Assembly: GCF_004005495.1 (NCBI RefSeq)
Contig: NZ_RZYA01000007.1
Coordinates: 330,955 to 394,954 of the forward strand
Length of the DNA stretch: 64,000 nt
DNA from: Streptomyces antnestii
GTDB taxonomy: Bacteria; Actinomycetota; Actinomycetes; Streptomycetales; Streptomycetaceae
Direction: 5' to 3'
The position numbers were made by a program, and so were the translations under genes. Below the pieces are notes generated by a model. The model saw nothing but the letters and a program-made list of their open reading frames with translations. It made no database searches and was not told the DNA's origin. Position 1 is the stretch's first letter. Every line of letters starts with the position of its first letter. Below are positions 60,506-64,000 of the stretch, piece after piece.

Positions 60506-63001
60506 TCAGCGACCCGCGCTGTCCACGACCGCGGCCCACTCGTCGAGCAGCTGCTGCGCCGACGCGTCGTCGGGTCCTTCGGCCCACAGATGGGTGACGG
60601 CCTCGGCCGGGTCGGGCAGCACCATCACCCAGCGGCCGTCCGCCTCGACGACCCGCACCCCGTCCGTCGTGTCGACCGACCGGTCACCGGCCTCCTCGAC
60701 GACGCGCCGCATCACCAGGCCCTTCACCGCCCACGGGGTCGCCAGGTCCCGCTTGAGCACATGTGCCCGCGGGATCCGCGCGTCGATCTGGCTCAGGGTC
60801 AGCTGGGTGCGCGCCACGAGCCCGATCAGCCGCACGAACGCGGCGGCGCCGTCGAAGACGGAGCTGAACTCCGGAATGATGAACCCGCCGCGACCGTCAC
60901 CACCGAAGATCGTCCCCTCGTCCCGTCCGACCCGCGTCAGATCGTCGGGCGACGTGGTCGTCCACTCCACCTGGGTCCCGTGGTACGCGGCGACCTGCTC
61001 GGCGATACGGGTCGTGGTCACCGGCAGCGCCACCCGCCCGCTGCGCCGCTCGGCCGCCACCAGGTCGAGCATGACAAGCAGCGCACGGTCGTCCTCGATG
61101 ATCCGCCCCTTCTCGTCCACGAGCGAAAGCCGCTCACCGACAGGGTCGAACCGGACACCGAACGCGGCCCGCGCCGACGCCACGATCTCCCCGAGCCGCA
61201 CGAGGCCGGACCGGCGCGCGTCCCGTGTCTCCGTCGGCCGCGACTCGTCGAGCCCGGGGTTGATGGTCAGCGAGTCGACGCCGAGCCGCCCGAGCAGGCT
61301 GGGCAGCACCAGGCCGGCACTGCCGTTCGACGCGTCGACGACGACCTTGAGCCCCGCCTCGGCGATCCCCGTCGTGTCCACGTTCTGCAGCAGGGAACCG
61401 GTGTACGAGTCGAAGACGCTGGACGGGAAGTGCAGGTCCCCGATCTCCCCAGGGAACGCCCGCCGGTACTCCTGCCGCGCGTACACCCGGTCCAGCTTCC
61501 GCTGGCTGGCCTGCGAGAGGTCCGCCCCGCGCTCGTCGAAGAACATGATGTCGACCGAGTCCGGCACCCCGGGCGTCGTACGGATCATGATCCCGCCGGC
61601 ACTGCCCCGCGCGGTCTGCTGCCGGGCGACCGGCAACGGCACGTTCTCCAGGTCGCGTACGTCGATGGCGCTCGCCTGCAGCGCGGAGATGACCGCCCGC
61701 TTCAGCGCACGCGCACCTCGCGAGTGGTCACGAGCCGTGGTGACCGTCGAGCCCTTCTTCAGCGTCGTCGCGTACGCGCCCGCGAGCCGCACGGCAAGCT
61801 CCGGGGTGATCTCGACGTTGATGATGCCGGAGACGCCGCGGGCACCGAAGAGATGCGCCTGGCCCCTGGACTCCCAGATCACCGAGGTGTTGACGAAGGC
61901 ACCGGCTTCGATGGTCTTGAACGGATAGACCCGCACATTGCCCTGGATGATCGATTCCTCGCCGACGAGGCACTCGTCGCCGATGACGGCGCCGTCCTCG
62001 ATGCGGGCGGCCCGCATGACGTCGGTGTTCTTGCCGATGACGCAGCCGCGGAGATTGCTGTGCTGGCCGATGTACACGTTGTCGTGGACGACGGCCTTGT
62101 GCAGAAAGGCCCCGCTCTTCACGACGACGTTCGAGCCGACCACCGTGTGCTCGCGCAGCTCGACATCGGCCTCGACCTTGGCGTAGTCCCCGATGTACAA
62201 CGGACCACGCAGCACCGCGTCCGGGTGCACCTCGGCGCCTTCGGCCACCCACACACCGGGCGAGATCTCGAATCCGTCGATCTCCACGTCGACCTTGCCT
62301 TCGAGCACGTCGGCCTGCGCCTTGACGTAGCTCTCGTGCGTACCGACGTCCTCCCAATAGCCCTCGGCGATATAGCCGTAGACGGGCTTGCCTTCCTTCA
62401 TGAGCTGCGGGAAGACGTCACCGGACCAGTCGACCGGCACATCGGCCTCGACATAGTCGAAGACCTCGGGCTCCATGACGTAGATACCGGTGTTCACGGT
62501 GTCGGAGAAAACCTGGCCCCACGTCGGCTTCTCCAGGAAGCGCTCGACCTTTCCCTGCTCGTCGACGATGGTGATGCCGAATTCGAGGGGGTTGGGAACG
62601 CGGGTCAGGCAGACCGTCACCAACGCACCCTTTTCCTTGTGGAAATTGATGAGGTCGGTGAGGTCGAAATCGGTCAGAGCATCGCCGGAGATCACAACGA
62701 AAGCGTCGTCCTTGAGCGCTTCCTCTGCGTTCTTCACGCTGCCGGCGGTGCCGAGTGGCTTTTCCTCATTGGCGTACGTGAGCTCCATTCCGAGCTCCTC
62801 GCCGTCCCCGAAGTAGTTCCTGACGAGCGACGCCAGGAACTGAACGGTAACGACGGTCTCCGTGAGCCCATGACGCTTGAGCAAACGCAGCACATGCTCC
62901 ATGATCGGCCGGTTGACCACCGGCAGGAGCGGCTTGGGCATACTCGAGGTCATGGGGCGAAGGCGTGTCCCTTCGCCTCCAGCCATTACGACGGCCTTCA
63001 T
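60506..63001 (-). CDS. Nucleotidyltransferase-phosphomannomutase fusion (GDP-mannose/sugar-1-P type)
   Basis: An 831-residue protein: N-terminal nucleotidyltransferase KAVVMAGGEGTRLRPMTSSM (GxGTRLRP) with KPLLPVVNRPIMEHVL; then a left-handed beta-helix (YIGDYAKVEADVELREHTVV); then, from about 380, a phosphohexomutase-like part ALKRAVISALQAS, VVVDASNGSAGLVLPSLLGR and GGDGRGGFIIPEFSSVFDGA. The usual phosphoserine signature TAxHNP is not clear (TTARDHSRGARALKR instead), so the mutase half may be inactive or divergent. Relatives are called mannose-1-phosphate guanylyltransferase; substrate nucleotide and sugar were not determined. ATG at 63001 with GAGGACGC upstream. Confidence 0.9.
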   Translation of the reverse strand: MKAVVMAGGEGTRLRPMTSSMPKPLLPVVNRPIMEHVLRLLKRHGLTETVVTVQFLASLVRNYFGDGEELGMELTYANEEKPLGTAGSVKNAEEALKDDAFVVISGDALTDFDLTDLINFHKEKGALVTVCLTRVPNPLEFGITIVDEQGKVERFLEKPTWGQVFSDTVNTGIYVMEPEVFDYVEADVPVDWSGDVFPQLMKEGKPVYGYIAEGYWEDVGTHESYVKAQADVLEGKVDVEIDGFEISPGVWVAEGAEVHPDAVLRGPLYIGDYAKVEADVELREHTVVGSNVVVKSGAFLHKAVVHDNVYIGQHSNLRGCVIGKNTDVMRAARIEDGAVIGDECLVGEESIIQGNVRVYPFKTIEAGAFVNTSVIWESRGQAHLFGARGVSGIINVEITPELAVRLAGAYATTLKKGSTVTTARDHSRGARALKRAVISALQASAIDVRDLENVPLPVARQQTARGSAGGIMIRTTPGVPDSVDIMFFDERGADLSQASQRKLDRVYARQEYRRAFPGEIGDLHFPSSVFDSYTGSLLQNVDTTGIAEAGLKVVVDASNGSAGLVLPSLLGRLGVDSLTINPGLDESRPTETRDARRSGLVRLGEIVASARAAFGVRFDPVGERLSLVDEKGRIIEDDRALLVMLDLVAAERRSGRVALPVTTTRIAEQVAAYHGTQVEWTTTSPDDLTRVGRDEGTIFGGDGRGGFIIPEFSSVFDGAAAFVRLIGLVARTQLTLSQIDARIPRAHVLKRDLATPWAVKGLVMRRVVEEAGDRSVDTTDGVRVVEADGRWVMVLPDPAEAVTHLWAEGPDDASAQQLLDEWAAVVDSAGR

Positions 63002-63116
63002 GTCGGAAGCGTCCTCCTTGAAGAGACGACTGTCTAGCCGACTTCGCCCGTCCGGATGGACCCGCGTATCTCAGGTTGCGGACCGGTCTGGCCTCGAATA
63101 CCGCCTCAAGGCGAGC

Positions 63117-63725
63117 TCAATCGGCCGTGGAGTCCGCCCTGACCAGTCGACGGACTTGTACTACGTACAGGATCCCTGCCCACCAGTAGAGCGTTGTACC
63201 CCATCCTGCGAACGCCCATCCGAAAATAGCAGCGAGCGTGTTGATCCAGCCACTTCCGTCACTGAGGAGCAGCAGCGGGAACGCATACATGAGGTTGAAC
63301 GTCGCGGCCTTGCCGAGGAAGTTCACCTGCGGCGGCGGATAGCCGTGCCGGCGGAGGATACCCACCATCACCAGGAGAACCAGTTCACGGGCAAGCAGTA
63401 CGGCCGTCAACCAGATGGGCAGAATCTCGCGCCAGGTGAGTCCTACCAGCGTCGACAGAATGTAAAGCCGGTCGGCAGCGGGATCGAGGAGCCGGCCGAG
63501 GCTGCTGATCTGATTCCAGCGACGGGCGAGCTTACCGTCGAGATAGTCGCTGACTCCGCTGAGCATCAGGACCAGAAGCGCCCAGCCGTCGCTCTTGGGC
63601 CCGCCGAACTCGGGCCTGAGGATCAACCACAGGAACAGGGGTACGCCGACGAGACGCGCCATGCTGAGGATGTTCGGGATGGTGAGTACCCGGTCCGTCT
63701 GGACACGGGTCTCCTGGACCTCCAC
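63117..63725 (-). CDS. CDP-alcohol phosphatidyltransferase (PgsA2-like)
   Basis: A 202-residue membrane enzyme with about six helices (NILSMARLVGVPLFLWLILR first). The family motif DG..AR........G...D...D is exact in DYLDGKLARRWNQISSLGR followed by LLDPAADRL. It transfers a phosphoalcohol to CDP-diacylglycerol, making phosphatidylglycerol phosphate or a similar lipid; the alcohol is not evident from sequence. GTG at 63725 with AGGAGG seven bases upstream; the frame is open further upstream. In mycobacteria the orthologous gene (Rv1822) heads the same gene order. Confidence 0.93.
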   Translation of the reverse strand: MEVQETRVQTDRVLTIPNILSMARLVGVPLFLWLILRPEFGGPKSDGWALLVLMLSGVSDYLDGKLARRWNQISSLGRLLDPAADRLYILSTLVGLTWREILPIWLTAVLLARELVLLVMVGILRRHGYPPPQVNFLGKAATFNLMYAFPLLLLSDGSGWINTLAAIFGWAFAGWGTTLYWWAGILYVVQVRRLVRADSTAD

Positions 63726-63830
63726 CCGGGGGCCTCCTGTGGGAAACGAGCCAACGATGCCCCCTGACCTTACCCTCCGCACACGCGGGGCCGTGCAGAG
63801 GGGTGCGCTGGGGATTTCGACCGAACGCAG

Positions 63831-63871
63831 AAAACCCCCGTAACAGGATTCTCATCCGTTACGGGGGTTTT
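63831..63871 (-). terminator. rRNA operon terminator
   Basis: AAAACCCCCGTAAC and GTTACGGGGGTTTT form a perfect 14-bp hairpin with a 13-base loop. On the minus strand it is followed by TTTTCTGC, giving the intrinsic terminator of the 5S-ended rRNA operon. Confidence 0.93.
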
Positions 63872-63882
63872 CTTCAAAATTA

Positions 63883-64000
63883 GTTCGGCGGCGTCCTACT
63901 CTCCCACAGGGTCCCCCCTGCAGTACCATCGGCGCTGTGAGGCTTAGCTTCCGGGTTCGGAATGTAACCGGGCGTTTCCCTCACGCTATGACCACCGAAA
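63883..64000 (-). rRNA. rrf: 5S ribosomal RNA (end of an rRNA operon, cut by window edge)
   Basis: The minus strand reads TTTCGGTGGTCATAGCGTGA through AACGCCCGGTTACATTCCGA to GGACGCCGCCGAAC, a complete Streptomyces 5S sequence except perhaps its first base, which lies beyond the right edge. The 5' and 3' strands pair (GGTGG...CCGCC). The 23S gene should be just outside on the right. Confidence 0.98.

Noticed and set aside
58451..63037. 1528-codon plus-strand open frame opposite the DUF881 and mannose-1-phosphate genes
   Set aside because: Same kind of antisense shadow; it spans several confirmed genes and has low-complexity composition.

Overview
The window is a high-GC actinobacterial chromosome segment, almost certainly from Streptomyces. 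Evidence: very high third-position GC, many GTG starts, ATGA/GTGA gene overlaps, DUF5999 and DUF7691 family genes, rare TTA leucine codons, and a 5S rRNA with a Streptomyces-type sequence at the right edge. Gene order in the right half matches the conserved actinobacterial block that in mycobacteria runs pgsA2-like / DUF881 / DUF1290 / DUF881 / garA / MerR (ftsR) / bifunctional nuclease / MerR / gcvP (Rv1822-Rv1832).

Left part (1 to about 31 kb) is accessory and worn. After a cut-off Ser/Thr kinase with a beta-propeller sensor (1-1767) come a decayed mercuric reductase tail, a VOC protein, a ferredoxin reductase/ferredoxin pair with a PPOX protein and a second VOC protein, and a divergent CGNR regulator. 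A broken acyl-CoA synthetase abuts a twice-frameshifted tyrosine integrase (7.5-9.0 kb), which marks an old insertion. Next is a conflict module: trypco2 overlapping a 1060-residue trypsin-NACHT-membrane protein that carries two TTA codons and an in-frame extra C-terminal domain (11.0-14.5 kb). Then follow an SDR/zinc-alcohol dehydrogenase/MFS set with a divergent XRE regulator, a frameshifted Cmx-type exporter, an SMI1/KNR4 gene facing a DUF7691 gene, a glycosyltransferase, a GNAT, and relics (DUF899, hexapeptide transferase, truncated FtsX permease). A DUF3037-HipA-like kinase pair lies at 26.2-27.4 kb. Part of the SMI1-DUF7691 locus also exists as a 110-bp deletion fusion 6 kb upstream.

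Middle part (about 28.7-49.8 kb) is ordinary Streptomyces accessory-core mixture: a Rieske lipoprotein, PPOX proteins, LysR and MocR regulators each divergent from a target, an ABC exporter divergent from a two-component system, DMT transporters, PadR, PhzF, a CPBP protease, a VWA/substrate-binding lipid-anchored or membrane protein, and a GCS2-type ligase. Two related miniature inverted-repeat elements (29256-29452 and 30696-30911) lie exactly between convergent genes, start within the TAG stop codon of the upstream gene, and share an internal hairpin whose stem differs by compensatory changes.

Right part (49.8-64 kb) is core: gcvP behind a tandem glycine riboswitch, a PRC-barrel protein, dinB, the MerR / nuclease / FtsR / GarA-like FHA run, the DUF881-DUF1290-DUF881 membrane cluster with GTGA couplings, a fused nucleotidyltransferase-phosphomannomutase, a CDP-alcohol phosphatidyltransferase, and the end of an rRNA operon on the minus strand.
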